64,000 nt of DNA from Strongylocentrotus droebachiensis. Taxonomy: Eukaryota; Echinodermata; Echinoidea; Camarodonta; Strongylocentrotidae. Made by a program: the position numbers and the translations under genes. The stretch spans positions 434,001 to 498,000 of the forward strand of contig JAVYIG010000035.1 of the NCBI GenBank assembly GCA_035222895.1. Reading direction: 5' to 3'. Of the stretch, positions 13,901-24,403 are shown piece after piece. How positions within the stretch are numbered: the first letter of the stretch is position 1; the number at the start of each line of letters is the position of its first letter. Below the pieces are notes generated by a model. It did not search any database. It was not told the origin of the DNA and was given only the letters and a program-made list of their open reading frames with translations.

Positions 13901-16900
13901 ATCCTTAAATGGCTTAGGTCATCCCCATTAAAAAAGGCATTATATCAACAAACCCTTGCACTTATGTTTTTATGAATGGATACATCACATGCGTATTCTA
14001 CAGACAGGACTGCGTCGATGAAGACTATTCCAACGTCCACCAATATAGCTTCGTTGGTTTAACAATCAAGAAGAACTGAGTAGAGTAGTTAATAATAGCT
14101 AAGGCAATCAAGAAGGCCTTATATCAAACAACCCATGCACTTAGTTTCATTAATGGATACATCACCTGTATATTCTACAGACACGTCTGCATCGATATAG
14201 ATGGTACCATTGTCCGCCGCATCACCTTTGCCTGGTGCAAACCCCAAGCAGTACTGGGTAGAGTAGTTAGCTAGTAGGATATAGGCCAGACTCTCACAGG
14301 TATAGGTGTCACTATAGTTAACAATGCTGTTAGCTGCCTCCGTGTCGTCCACAGTCGATGTAATAGTCCCTCCATTCCCGTCATCTGAGGTGACCGTCAC
14401 GGTAGCATTGGTGACCTGGATGGTGTCCCGTGAGCCTTCAAGACACTCAGGGAATGCTGGATAGCATGTATTCTCTGCGGTATCTTTGCAGCAAATCAAA
14501 CATAACAAAATAGTGATTGCCTTTAGTATAAATTCACATTGTATAAGATGCTATTACGAAAGAAAATAAAGAAAAGAAAAGGGAACCCCCCCCCCCCCCC
14601 CCCCCCCCCCGAAGAATAAATATGCGATAGGTACAATAATACATTAAAAACGAGTGAGTGCAGCAAAAGTTTCTCTGGGGAACAAGGCGTGCAAAAGGGT
14701 TTAATCTTTTATTGTCATCGTAGGCAAGCTAGGTCATAAGACTTCACGTATTGCTTCACAATAAATAAGGTATTTCACTTATAGGATTTTCTTACTAGTT
14801 TTTTTCCTAAATATTCATCAGCAGGGGCAATTCTGTTTTCATGTGAGAGACTCATGAAAATATCGAGGATTTCATAAACATAAATATCACCTGTCACTCC
14901 ACCGTCTTCTGGAAACGGTTGATGATACCTATTCCTTGCTTCGCCCCTCAAAATATTTGACTCATTTACGCTCTGAACATTACTAAAAGATCCAACTCAA
15001 CCTCTAAAAGAGACCGTAACTTTCGACAGTCTCAAGCTTTTGGTCTTTTATGTCGCATACACTTTTCCTCAAAATTCATTCATATTGAGATATATAAGCC
15101 ATCTTACCTAGGCGTGTTTGGTAACACTGTGGCTCTCCTCTTGTGATAGGTAAGAGCTGAATCCGTGTTTACACCAAAGTATGAAATATAAGAGGAAACA
15201 AATCATGGTTACAAGAAAATAAGGAAGTGAAGATGTGAACACTTTTGGGACCACAGTAAACATAATCCACAAGATATAAACAGGTGGTAAATAATTGGAG
15301 ATAAATGTTACTTGAGTCAAATCTGTATCAACACTCCGGTATTCATCATTTATCATAAACTTTCGCCTATTCATTCAGACTTTGAGGGTATGGCTTTCGT
15401 CTTCTAATGTTTTGTTTGAGTAATAGCTTAAAGCAGCGATTCTATACAAATAATTATATCAATGGAAAGCTAATGACCTCAGAAATCGGGAAAAAAAAAT
15501 TAGATTTTTGTTTATACTTAATCATTAAAAAAATGACAGTGTATGAATGAAATATGGCCAATATCAGAAATTAACAAAATGGCTCATAGATGACGTCACG
15601 CATTAGTAAAAACAAAATCTCTTGGTGGCACAATAACCTTACATAATGCCACATGCCATGAAAAGTTTCATGTACATGAGATACTCACAACACAAAATTC
15701 ATTCAGAAAGAATAGGAATAAAAGAAGATTCTGACGAAATCAATATGTGCTCTGCCATGCTTCGCGGCAGATCACTTAATTAACAACAATATGTAAGTTA
15801 TATTGCGATCGCTATTGCAGGTCATCATTCGTGCTCAAATCACACCGACCAACAAAATCAATCACATTTGTCGTATATTGGTCAGTGGAGGCTAATTGAA
15901 ACAAATTTCCCAACACTCTTTGTTGTCATATTAATACCTATTTTAGCCTTTTTAGCCTCCTAACACTCGTCTTCTCCACCGGCTTCCAATTCCAATCTCT
16001 GCCGTCTAGTCTGATAATCAAGTTAGTAATTTGCGATGGTACATTACGCCCCCCCCCCCCCTCCCCACTTAGTGTTATTTAAGGTACGCGTATGCTTGTT
16101 CCCTCCCTTTGAAAGCACTCCCTATCTCAGGAGTGCCAACATTTAAAAAAAAAAAACTTTCACAGGCTTGTCCTGCCTTGGGGACCCCCCTAAATCTGGA
16201 TCACTGCTCAATGTACCCCCTTTAAAATTGCACAGGAGTCCACAGAGAGAGAGAGAGAGAGAGACAAGAAACACCCCCTATAAACCTCCTTTTACATTTT
16301 TTCAGGAATCCAAAGATAGAGAAAAAAAGAAAAAAAAACCTTTTTAAAGAAATATCCGGTGGAAAAGTCACATACACCTCCTTTTTTTACAATAAAACAA
16401 TTTCGGGCTGGACTTTTTCGCCCGAAAAGTTCCCCTTTACCGGAGATTTTGGGAACACGGATGCAGTCCCTCCGACCCCAGAGTGATGGAAGGGTGGAGG
16501 GGGGCATTACGTTGTTTGAATGTAAACACGTATTTTTAATATTCAGAATTAATTAATTGAAAGCTTGCCCATTGATATCATCAATATCAGCGTTAATGAA
16601 TTCAGACGATATATACGGCAGATCAAAGTTACTGTCTGGTCTGAATTCAATCATTTTATGGATACTTAATCATTAAAAGTGATGATAATATGGCTGCCAT
16701 CGATCAGTTATCGTGTGTTTATACGTAGTTATGTGAATCCGGAAGTGGCATTGCTTTAATCGCCTTCGTATCATCGAAGCGCCAAGTTTGGATGATATAG
16801 GCTTCCTTTATTGGGGGGGGGGGGGGGATGCCAATATTCAATTGTAAATGTCTGATTGTGATAACATAAGTTTCTTTGTTGAAAGATATGTTACAGCTGT

Positions 16901-19900
16901 TCTTTGGTCGGGATTGGTAGCTTCGTTTGTGTAGAGCGTCAACATTATGATTACAAAATAATCTAAATGCTTATCGAAAGAACCTTATACCATTAGACAA
17001 ATACTTTTCCAGCCTTAGTTCTTTGGAAGCAAAGTATCTTGTAACATATTTCACGTGTTGGGGCTTGTATCACTGACTTTATGCATGCCATTTTTAATCC
17101 ACTACCCTCATTCATATTACCCTCTTTATTATGTCAGCACCGCCCCATACAAACTAATAAAGAAACGGGTAATGATCCCTTTATCACTCCTGGAGGCGTA
17201 GGTAACACGATAGCAAGATAAACAGAATTAGAAATTGCGTACATTTTAATCACATTGTTTGAATTTTACCTTTTAAAGACAATTAATGAATTTTCCCTAT
17301 ATTCATATCATTTTTGTTTACTTCAATTATATTGCGTCGTATCTAATATGAAATATATGATACATGCAAGGTTCTAGTTCAATTAAATGGACCAAATAGT
17401 TACTTTCGTTTTGTCTGAGTGAGCCTACCTACATTGCCTTATATTTCCTTAAATTGATATCAAGAGATAATCACATTAACAAATTAAGCCGGATGTGTTA
17501 GATTATTTTTTTAACAACCAATGTCAGAGATAAAAAGTGTAACATGATAAGCAAACAATATAAGTTTAATTTCTTCATGATCTCTGATCGTAACTACTGG
17601 GAAGTATTTTTTGTTTAATTTAGGGGATATGGGGTCACCTTTTCCCTCTTAACTGGTAAAAGAACCTGTAGATGATCCTTGGTTAATGGTATAGCTTTCT
17701 GTCTAAAGCACCTTAATTTGATTTATAAAGTTAGAACCGAAATTCTTAAAAGGCCAATATTTGTAAGACAATAGGATGGCTAACTGAATCTAAATCTCTT
17801 TTGGAATCCAAACTGAGAATGATAGCAGGCAGATTTTGCATTGTGGTAAATAACATATCCATGATTGATCAAGGTACCTCTCCGACATGTCGTTTCTTTA
17901 AAAAAGTTACTTGATCTGGGTAAATTAGGTAATTTAGTAAATTAGTAATCTTAAGTGTTCTTCATCTTCTCAGCTATGACAACTTTAGTATTAAATTAAT
18001 CAGAGATGGTTGGTTCGTTTGTTTTACCTGACCGCGCTAAGAATGCATGAGCTTGTAAGTTAGTAACTATAAGTTTGCTAATGCGTGTTTTCGTGTTTAT
18101 TTTTGTATTTCTGCGATTGGAAAAAAAAGGTATGAAATTGCAAAAGTTTGCGTTCAATTGTTCAACCCATTACACATTTAAAAATTGATGAGAAATCATT
18201 GAAAGGGACAGCGAACATTTGCTGAGATACCATTTTCTGATGTAGGAATTCTAAATCCTGAAATTTCATGCGATCTTTTATCTCACCACCTGGTCAACAG
18301 TTGCAGATTAACGCATAACTTTTCGGCGGCTTGGAGCATGGGGTAAATAGAGAGCGGCTTCATTCCACTCCTTCCCTATCACCTCCCTGTTACAAGTAAG
18401 TAAAATCTTCAGCGCCAAGAAACGCCTTGCGTCTGCGCACATAGTTGCATCAATAACCGCACGCAACATGCTAATGACACCCTTCCTTTTCCCGTATATC
18501 TCGACTTCAATTCATTTCAATTTAATTATATCTTTATGCACCACGGTAATTCTAAATATGATTGTATATCACGTTACAGTATACTGCAGTCGGTGTATTA
18601 CCTGAATATGAATTATTGATAATGAATTTCTAATCGGTCGTGACGATTCGAAATATATATTGTATTTTGTCATTACTAATCCACTAGTGAATTAAAACTG
18701 AATGTAGTTTCCACTTTCAATTTCAAGGATCCCAAGTATGAATTATTTGTCCTAGCCATTCATAGGAAACAGAAACTCATTTCTCGAAAAGCTACACAGG
18801 GTATGGAGAGAGAAAAAAGAGAGACAGAGAGAGAGAGAGAGTTAGAAAAAGAGAGTGAGATAGGGAGAGATAGAGAGAGAGAGAGTGTGTGTGTGTGTGT
18901 ATGTGGGAGAGAGAGAGAGAGATATGACAGTTAAGAGATAACATATGTATTTGGGTTATTTTGAGGAGGCTAGGAACAGTGTGTAGTGGAAGTGTGGTCG
19001 GGTGGTGTGTGTGTCGCATGGTGGGTAGGGGTGTGGGGGGTGGGGGTAGTATTGTGTTTGGCTGGATGGGGTTATTTGTTTTATGTTACAACTGATTTCA
19101 TTTCTGTTTTCATCAATTGTACAATCTATGTAATGAAAATGTCGTTGAAATCAATAAAAAATATATATATATATATGCACCACCTGATAGACTAAAATTT
19201 CAAAACAACGGAAATGAGAACAGAATGAGAAGAGGGAGGAGTATAGTTAGGTTCATGGAACACTGAGAAGCAAATAACGTTTTAGATAGAGAAAATGGTA
19301 AAGATACAAACGAAAGAAGAGGGAGATGCAGTGACTTTGAAGAGAGAGTTGAGAGGAGGAGCAAGCGGCTCTCCCCAGTAGCCTCGCGTGCACCACGGCT
19401 TCGCCTTCTCTTTCTGAAATTCTTGGATCCGCTGCTGAAACTGTGTATTCATTCATATTAGTTGGCATTTCTTGCAAAATTATCCATCTTTACAAAACGA
19501 ATTATTAAATTGCCAATTGATATATTCGGATATCTTCTTCCTATTGCCAGCTCGTAAATACAACACTATTGCTGAATGACCACTACCCACATTTGGAAAT
19601 ATCTACTCTGTTGATAAAATCTTGAAGTGTATCTGATATCAACCGTAAATCTAATCTATACCTTGAATCACGGGATGGACTTGACGCCCTATATATCTCC
19701 GTAATGAGGGGTTATGAATTCACCATAAATCTATTCCTTCATGTTCATAAATAATCCCGTTCATGATAATGAGAGTAATGCTATCTAAAAGACGGTTTCC
19801 TTCTCTGTTTAACTGTGAAATAGACTAAGTATATTAATACACACCTCGAATAACTGGTGCCATTTACACAAAGAAAGTTATATGTCCTTTTAAAATGAAC

Positions 19901-22900
19901 ACTGTTCTTTAGGTCTGCTTGATATAAGCCAGGTTCAGACCGTGGCTTCCTAGTCAGCGTAAGTTAATCTCTGCAGCAGTAAATACCTCTTGAATATTTG
20001 ACTTACACCTTTAGTTGTCCACACCCTCTTACTCGGACCAACTAGCCTCGATTAAGTTAACACGACCTACCACCGACCCAGTCTTACTCAGTGTAACTTC
20101 CAGAAGTCAGGGGCGGATCACGGATTTTAAAGGGGTGGGGAGGGGGAGGGGGGAGGGGGTGTGATTTGTACGAAATTGCAAACGCGAAGTCTTTACGGTT
20201 TGGGGTAGGGCCGTGCATTTTAAGATGCTCTATGGTACATTCTGATACACATTTCTGAGTAAACTGAACATTATTGATGTGATTTTCGTTAAAGGTAAAA
20301 GGGGATCCTGGATCTACCCCTGGAAGTGGTGGCGTCCGCACTAGTCGACCTCAACCCACCTTCCGCATCTAAACCGTTCGAATTCTGGGCGAAGATACTC
20401 CGAGTGCAAAGTGAGAGCATCCACACGGTCAAATTTAATACGCTACCCTCTAGACGTGTCAGCGCGTTACTCCTGGATAAATCCAGGTATAAATCGGTCG
20501 GGGTAAAGGTAGGCGTAGCGAACACGACCATTGTTCAGACGGGGTCCAGACAACTCGCCACAAAGACAACCCGCCCCAAGACAATCCGCCACAATACCCT
20601 GGACATCCCGCCACAATACCCTGGACAACTCGCCACAGCCTTTTCGGACAACTCGCCACACTTTTTCCCATCATGATTTCTAGATCTAAAATGAAATGAA
20701 ATTGTCATTTTTCATGATTTTCGTGCTTTTATAAACACAGTCATTACAAAGAATAAAGAATAAAGTTGATTTCCCTTGTAACAATAATATACTTTTGATC
20801 TAGAGGTCTATAACAGCTGCATTTTTCTGTCCCAGATTTTTTTTAATGGTAGGATAATGGAAGCACTGGCGTACTGATGGGAGGGGGGGGGGGTGGGCAG
20901 TTGACCCGCGAAATAAAATTGGAATGTGGTTTATTTCTAGATTTTCTGGGTGAGTTTCGTCAGAGGCGGCATTCTTGGTTGGGGGGGGGGGAACACTGTG
21001 CTCCCACTTTTCCAGGTTCCCCTAAATTGCCCCCTTATCCTTTGTACATGTCCTTTTCCCTTCTGATAATTTTTAATGGTAGGAATTCATGGAAGGATAG
21101 GCCTACTGGAAGCACTGGCGTACTGATAGGGGAGGGGGCAGTTGACCCGCGAAATAAAATTTATTTCTAGATTTTCTGGGTTAGTTTCGCGCTTTTGCCC
21201 ACAGTCAGAGGCGGCATTCTTGGATTGGGGGGGGGGGGGGGCACTGTGCCTCCATTTTTTCAGGTTCCCCTAAAGTGCCCCCTTATCACTTTGTACATGT
21301 CCTTTTCCCTTCTGATAAGTGCCTACTTTTCTTTCTCAGATGTTTTAATTATAATGTTACTCATAATTACATAAAAGAACTTGTCAGTCTTTCTTCATTA
21401 GATTGTCTTTAATATTCATCATGTAATTTTTCAAATGGGACCTTATACTTTTAGCTCGCTTGCTCGAAAATCGATATTAAGTCCATCACACCAAATTGCT
21501 AAGTACGTTGCTTAAACAATCGAGAAGTTATACGGCGATCGTAGTCGTAACTCGTAGTCGTACGCCTGGCTTGGGTTCGTCCAAAATAGATTCTTGTTGC
21601 AAGCGCAAGGAAATCATCTTTATTCTTTAGAACAGCTCTCAAAATAATCACAATTTCCATGTTTCCTGTCATAACTGTGTTTATAAAAGCACGAAAAATC
21701 ATGAAAAATGACAATTTCATCTAAGATGAGGGTGTGGCGAGTTGTCCAGGGTATTGTGGCGGGATGTCCAGGGTATTGTGGCGGGTTGTCTTGGGGCGGG
21801 TTGTCTTTGTGGCGAGTTGTCTGGGATTCGTTTAGACGATCACTACCCCGACCTTTACGTCGACCTTACCATGTTTACGCCGACTAGCTCTTAACACGAC
21901 CTTTGCCCCGACCAAAATTGCCATCGCCTAAACGAGACTACATGACCATAGATATTCACCATGGTATAATCATTATCTTTAATAGGTATGGCTGTACATA
22001 TAAAACAATCTAAATCACTAATCGATGTATTGCATAATCTAAACCCGGTCGACAGAGTATCATTACTCCGCATGAATGGTTCGCACCATTTCATAACAAA
22101 AGAAATCTCCTCTGCCATTCTTTTAACCAATCAGATTCTTCTTTAGCAGAAATATATGTTTTCTTGATGGAATTTATTATATCAATTTTTGCCCTCCAAC
22201 CAACAGAATACCCCTTTTCTTCTATATTGGGATAGAATACATCTTACTTTGAATGATATGAATAATAATTGTGTATTATCTAAAATAATTTTGAATGTAA
22301 TGAAAACCCAATACTTTGAAACAAGCAAAGTTTCGTCAGACATGTACCTTTTTCAGTGATAGAAAGTTTAGAAAATATTGTGAACAAATATAATGCTAGA
22401 AGTCACATTATGTTAACATGAGCTAGGTTTAACAGTGATAACTAATTTGTGTCCCATAACGAACATATACAACATAACTGAAATACCATTATGTAGTTTG
22501 AGGAGCACCCTCGGCAACTAGAAATCCTAGTTCAAAACTGATCTATATGAAATTTGATCTTCTCTGAATTAGCGATAGAATACAAACACTGCACTTTATC
22601 GGGAAAAAAGACAATTTTCGAACCATCTTATACAAATGGACTAACCTATGTTCCAATGAACTATTCACATACCACAGTAATATCAATTAAAATATCTTTG
22701 CAAAGTACGATTGTTAGTTTCTAAGGCATATTTTACTCTAGTCTAGAACTTTTTGAGAGTTGCGTCGAAAACAGTAGCATTGTACAGAAGTGCTCGTGGC
22801 ACAACAGTATGTCCAGACATCAGTGTCTTATAATACCTCATAATGGTGTACACATAACAACCGAATACATAAACCAAATATAGTGTCGTGTAAGTGTTGT

Positions 22901-23392
22901 ATAAAGCTCCATTCCATCATCATCTCGTCCATTCTTTTCCTTTCTATTATATGTCCTTCTCAATTCTTCTAATCGGCCCCATATGAGGGATTTTTGAGGA
23001 AAGAATAATACCAATGACAGGATTACGACATGTGGGATAATTTAAAAGAACAGTAGAATAGAAATAGTTAAATGTTTTACCATGAAAACTCGTGAATAAG
23101 GATATACAAAATCAATAGGGATTTAAATTCCTTACAAAATACAATATTTAAAAAATGCATTTAACGATTATTCATTACAGAAATTAATCAAATTTAACAC
23201 ATGTTTAACATGAAATACTCTATGTTCAGTCATTTCTGTTTCAAGGAATGACATTCTTTGGATTGCCAACAAACCATCTGAATTTTAGTTTTTGAAGAGA
23301 TAAAATGATTATTTTTTTCATTTACTCACCAGAGAAAAAACCCCACACAAGGCAAGGAATATCCTTAGTCCACTCAAAGGTAAATCAAACAT
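723..23392 (-). CDS. Gene A: adhesion GPCR, 14 of about 19 coding exons, 3' end beyond window; probably damaged
   Basis: Plasma-membrane receptor of the adhesion GPCR family (7tm_2 type), self-cleaved at a GPS site and activated by a tethered agonist. Coding exons run 23392-23330, 15156-15108, 14483-14166, 12917-12550, 7607-7511, 6410-6255, 5375-5170, 4512-4457, 3720-3603, 3083-2989, 2325-2220, 1513-1360, 1045-979 and 789-723. They total 1920 nt, or 640 codons, and all are open in one continuous frame. The protein reads signal peptide, short linker, unrecognised Cys module, mucin-like stalk, GAIN, GPS, TM1 to the start of TM5; the rest lies left of base 1. Two splice sites are broken compared with gene B: the exon 4 donor is displaced by a transposon and the exon 6 acceptor AG is AT. 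I am sure of the family. Whether A still makes a full receptor is doubtful. Confidence 0.85.
979..1045 (-). CDS. Gene A exon 13: TM4
   Basis: A 67-nt exon, phase 1 to 2. It encodes [20 protein letters not shown]. With the end of exon 12 it reads GWGVPAV, the usual G-W-G-x-P-A start of TM4. Splice sites are CACAG and AAG|GTGAGT. Confidence 0.88.
1360..1513 (-). CDS. Gene A exon 12: TM3 and start of TM4
   Basis: A 154-nt exon, phase 0 to 1. It encodes [20 protein letters not shown], then [16 protein letters not shown] and WVYGILGWG. The TM3 cysteine that pairs with extracellular loop 2, and the motif L-H-Y-F-x-L-A-x3-W-M-L-x-E-G-x-H-L-Y, are textbook adhesion GPCR. Confidence 0.92.
2220..2325 (-). 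CDS. Gene A exon 11: first intracellular loop and TM2
   Basis: A 106-nt exon, phase 2 to 0. It encodes [20 protein letters not shown] and [15 protein letters not shown]. The pattern I-H-x-N-L at the start of TM2 is a family-B2 hallmark. It differs from gene B by a single residue (IKIE versus IEIE). Confidence 0.9.
2989..3083 (-). CDS. Gene A exon 10: TM1
   Basis: A 95-nt exon, phase 0 to 2. It encodes [20 protein letters not shown] followed by [11 protein letters not shown], one hydrophobic helix. It differs from gene B at only two residues (W-A versus W-V, IF versus IL). Donor CAG|GTAAAA. Confidence 0.9.
3144..3185. repeat. (TA)n microsatellite
   Basis: About 21 TA units in gene A intron 9. 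Confidence 0.95.
3603..3720 (-). CDS. Gene A exon 9: GPS cleavage site and tethered agonist
   Basis: A 118-nt exon, phase 2 to 0. It encodes [14 protein letters not shown], then [18 protein letters not shown] and SLLPSEL. The GPS elements W-x4-G-C, C-x-C-x-H-M-T and the following hydrophobic agonist are all present. By analogy with the family, cleavage falls between HM and T, exposing [10 protein letters not shown] as the tethered agonist. The key His and Thr are intact in both copies. Confidence 0.9.
4457..4512 (-). CDS. Gene A exon 8: first half of GPS motif
   Basis: A 56-nt exon, phase 0 to 2. It encodes [18 protein letters not shown], containing the first GPS cysteine and the aromatic pair (CSFW). 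Gene B has CSFWDIKT. Both splice sites are good (TGCAG, CAG|GTATT). Confidence 0.85.
5170..5375 (-). CDS. Gene A exon 7: GAIN domain core
   Basis: A 206-nt exon, phase 1 to 0, acceptor CCTCTGCAG and donor ACA|GTGAGT. It encodes [20 protein letters not shown] and ends with [20 protein letters not shown] then PFNFTLIHTT. The pattern R-V-x-S-x-V-I-x-A-x-V and the strand F-x-L-x-H are typical of GAIN subdomain B just before the GPS. One NAT sequon is present. Confidence 0.85.
5494..6031. mobile_element. GC-rich MITE in gene A intron 6
   Basis: A 538-bp block far richer in C and G than its surroundings, full of CTACGGC/GCCGTAG-type short palindromes. Its ends are inverted (TCACATTTGC and GCAAATGTGA) and it is flanked by a 9-bp direct repeat AGGCATTAG at 5485-5493 and 6032-6040. 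The same intron in gene B lacks it. The 9-bp duplication would fit a Mutator-like element, but no transposase is present. Confidence 0.65.
6255..6410 (-). CDS. Gene A exon 6: GAIN segment with mutated acceptor
   Basis: A 156-nt open exon (phase 1-1) encoding [17 protein letters not shown], then [14 protein letters not shown] and FSLPAHYFCERND, with two cysteines. Gene B reads TATCTAG before the same codons, while A reads TATCTAT, so the acceptor AG is gone. A cryptic acceptor (ACGCTAG) 30 nt inside the exon would restore splicing with loss of exactly ten codons. Skipping the whole exon would also keep frame. Donor at 6254 is normal. Confidence 0.75.
7511..7607 (-). CDS. Gene A exon 5: start of GAIN domain
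   Basis: A 97-nt exon, phase 0 to 1, acceptor TATAG and donor A|GTAAGT. It encodes DNLQLLLNPVIIEQKVLDIG followed by [12 protein letters not shown]. Sequence and phase match gene B with few changes. From its place ahead of the GPS exons I assign it to the membrane-distal part of the GAIN domain. Confidence 0.75.
8752..8784. repeat. (TA)n microsatellite
   Basis: TA repeat directly before the SINE. Confidence 0.95.
8785..9011 (+). mobile_element. tRNA-related SINE in gene A intron 4
   Basis: Begins TTGTGGCCTAGTGGATAGG (A-box-like) and ends GTAAAGCGCTATATAAAAGC followed by ATT repeats, the common 3' end of marine-invertebrate SINEs. The B box is degenerate. It follows a TA microsatellite (8752-8784). 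Confidence 0.65.
9720..11411. repeat. Tandem duplication of intronic sequence, second copy carrying the LINE
   Basis: Copy 1 is 9720-10303 and copy 2 is 10304-11411; without the LINE and its target repeat, copy 2 is about the same length. Both begin GCAAAGACCTTTAATAGTAT and end near CATCGATTCTTCTGCATG. The homologous intron of gene B has one copy (about 48700-49240 plus 50280-50340), in opposite orientation as expected. Confidence 0.7.
10414..10909 (+). mobile_element. 5'-truncated LINE insertion with (AATA)n tail
   Basis: About 496 bp ending in a run of AAATA repeats (10871-10909). Flanked by an exact 15-bp duplication TAACAAAATAAAAAA (10399-10413 and 10910-10924), the mark of target-primed reverse transcription. 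The body ends with CAGCTTTGCTGACTCC, resembling 3' UTRs of CR1/L2-type LINEs. It sits only in the second copy of a local tandem duplication. Confidence 0.7.
11508..12548. mobile_element. hAT-like non-autonomous element at gene A exon 4 donor
   Basis: Ends CAGTGGCGTACGCAGG and CCTGTGTACGCGCCTG are inverted. It is flanked by an exact 8-bp duplication CCTCAGTC (11500-11507 and 12549-12556), typical of the hAT superfamily. It has long G and C runs near its ends and no transposase. A related end occurs near 50640. Gene B has no element at this site, which confirms the target. Confidence 0.8.
11751..12380. mobile_element. GC-rich MITE nested in the hAT-like element, PIF/Harbinger-like
   Basis: Perfect 18-bp inverted ends AGGCCCGGTCACACAGCC, flanked by TAA on both sides (11748-11750 and 12381-12383), the 3-bp target duplication of PIF/Harbinger elements. 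The 630-bp interior is GC-rich and packed with variants of CGCGGTACAGACGCGG in both orientations. It has no coding capacity. Confidence 0.75.
12550..12917 (-). CDS. Gene A exon 4: Ser/Thr/Pro-rich mucin-like stalk, donor displaced by transposon
   Basis: The exon enters in phase 1 after acceptor TTCAG and in gene B ends at GAG|GTAACA. The second half is stalk-like ([20 protein letters not shown]) and suited to O-glycosylation. It is 20 codons longer than in B, mainly through an extra segment containing PNITAVSTHTFTSS. A transposon begins at the splice junction, so the exon now runs into GAG|GCAGGC; the original GT donor lies about 1 kb further on, beside the second target-site copy. Read-through adds about 20 codons and then a stop. 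Skipping this exon would break frame (phase 1 in, 0 out). Confidence 0.8.
12890..13455. repeat. Perfect 283-bp tandem duplication covering the exon 4 acceptor
   Basis: Copies 12890-13172 and 13173-13455 appear identical base for base by eye. Each contains the acceptor and first 28 bp of exon 4 (minus strand), so gene A has two exon 4 acceptors in tandem. Identity this high means a very recent event or an assembly artefact. Confidence 0.8.
14166..14483 (-). CDS. Gene A exon 3: unrecognised extracellular cysteine module
   Basis: A 318-nt exon, symmetrical phase 1-1, so it could be inserted or skipped without shifting frame. The peptide starts DTAENTCYPAFPEC and contains [12 protein letters not shown] and [19 protein letters not shown]. 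Four cysteines are spaced as two pairs, and N-glycosylation sequons occur at NAT, NYS and NGT. I cannot assign it to a named domain. Gene B's copy is five codons shorter around the segment after STQYC, and the two differ more here than in the helices. Confidence 0.8.
15108..15156 (-). CDS. Gene A exon 2: short linker
   Basis: A 49-nt exon between acceptor TTCAG and donor G|GTAAGA, phase 0 to 1. It encodes LLPITRGEPQCYQTRL, aligning residue by residue with gene B's [16 protein letters not shown]. It joins the signal-peptide exon in frame and leads into exon 3 in the right phase. One cysteine is conserved. The intronic flank downstream is also conserved between the copies. Confidence 0.75.
20108..20322. 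mobile_element. hAT-like MITE
   Basis: A 215-bp element with ends CAGGGGCGGATC and GATCTACCCCTG, flanked by an exact 5-bp duplication GAAGT (20103-20107 and 20323-20327). Same type of ends as the elements at 33810 and 54579. Non-coding, with a G-rich left part. Confidence 0.7.
20540..21830. mobile_element. Foldback element with repeat-built inverted arms
   Basis: The left arm (20540-20790) repeats GACAACTCGCCACA / ACAATACCCTGG units followed by a unique stretch. The right arm (about 21600-21830) is its reverse complement (GTGGCGAGTTGTCCAGG). The centre holds two tandem copies of about 245 bp (20865 and 21110) beginning ACTGGCGTACTGAT. No protein is encoded. Confidence 0.6.
23330..23392 (-). 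CDS. Gene A exon 1: start codon and signal peptide
   Basis: Twenty-one codons from ATG at 23392-23390, ending at donor G|GTGAGT. The peptide begins MFDLPLSGLRI and continues with a hydrophobic stretch ending GVFSL, as expected of a secretory signal. The start is supported by the matching exon of gene B ([11 protein letters not shown]) with the same length and the same phase-0 donor. The next exon is 8.2 kb away. Confidence 0.8.
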
Positions 23393-24403
23393 GATGATGA
23401 TTATCTTTCACAAATCCCAATCTTAGATCGATATTGTCAATAGAGTTAAAGACTTTTGAAGTATATTGAGACAAATCTTGAACCATTAGAGTCAAGTGAG
23501 GTCATCTCCTTTCCTCTCAAAATGTGTAAGTCACTAGTGTTTTTCTCCCTTTTTCACAGACTGGACTCGTTGGACTTCATTTGGAAGTTTCCTTCTAATA
23601 ATCTGCTCATTTAACGCATGCAATTGAAAATCAAAACAGAAGAACCCAGGAATGACTCAAGATGAAGGTGATTTAGCTCGCTCTGCTTTAAAAACGCTGT
23701 TTTCTTGGTACGTTTAATTTGCGAAATGCTCAATGAGAGCATGAGGAAAATGAGAGAAAAATACATGAGTTTAATAGATGCAGTCCGCTGAAATGATGTG
23801 AGGCGCTTATCACCATGGTATCAAACTGGCATTTGTTTATGTTTTCGTTTAACGAAGTGCCTGACTGCAGGCGACGTATTGATGCGATAAATGGTATATC
23901 TCTAATTGATATCCCACCCACACCAACGAGTCCGACACCGGAAAAAATAGTTTCCTTACCCCACACCGGCCAAGAATCGGTCGGTTGGAGTCGGAATCAG
24001 TTTGGTGGTCTGACTAACATATCAATACTTTCTTTTCTATTACCCCCCCCCCTCCACTCTCTGTCTCTATATACAATTCTTTATTTCAGTCTTTCATGTG
24101 CTCTATAGGTTTACTTTGTTATCAATCATATTACTTTGTGTTCTTCTTTTTAATTAAAATCAAGCTTTATTAAAAAGGTATTTCAAACTCTTGTTTTCTT
24201 TTATTCTTCCCCTCGATCTTTCTATCGGCCTCTCTTTCTGCGTGTCACTTCAATGTAAAGTCTTTTCGTTGTCTCTCCTCCACACTTCATTTCACTCTCC
24301 TCCCCTCGCTCTCTCTCATACTTACACACGCGCACGCCTTCAAAGACAAATACACTCGTCCTTACACACACACACACTCTCTTTTTTGTTTTCTCTCTCT
24401 ATA

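Larger units (their letters stand above)
15157..23329 (-). other. Gene A intron 1, 8.2 kb, repeat-rich
   Basis: It contains poly-C and poly-G runs (16050, 16815), a fragment near 16340-16430 related to 51070-51190, GA/GT repeats at 18800-18930, a hAT-like MITE at 20108 and a foldback at 20.5-21.8 kb. The stretch 21950-22870 is homologous to 44330-45190 in gene B's intron 1. Sequence at 18400-18800 recurs at 25740-26100, and 19370-19640 recurs at 31660-31920. No further exon is needed, since exons 1 and 2 join in phase. Confidence 0.65.
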
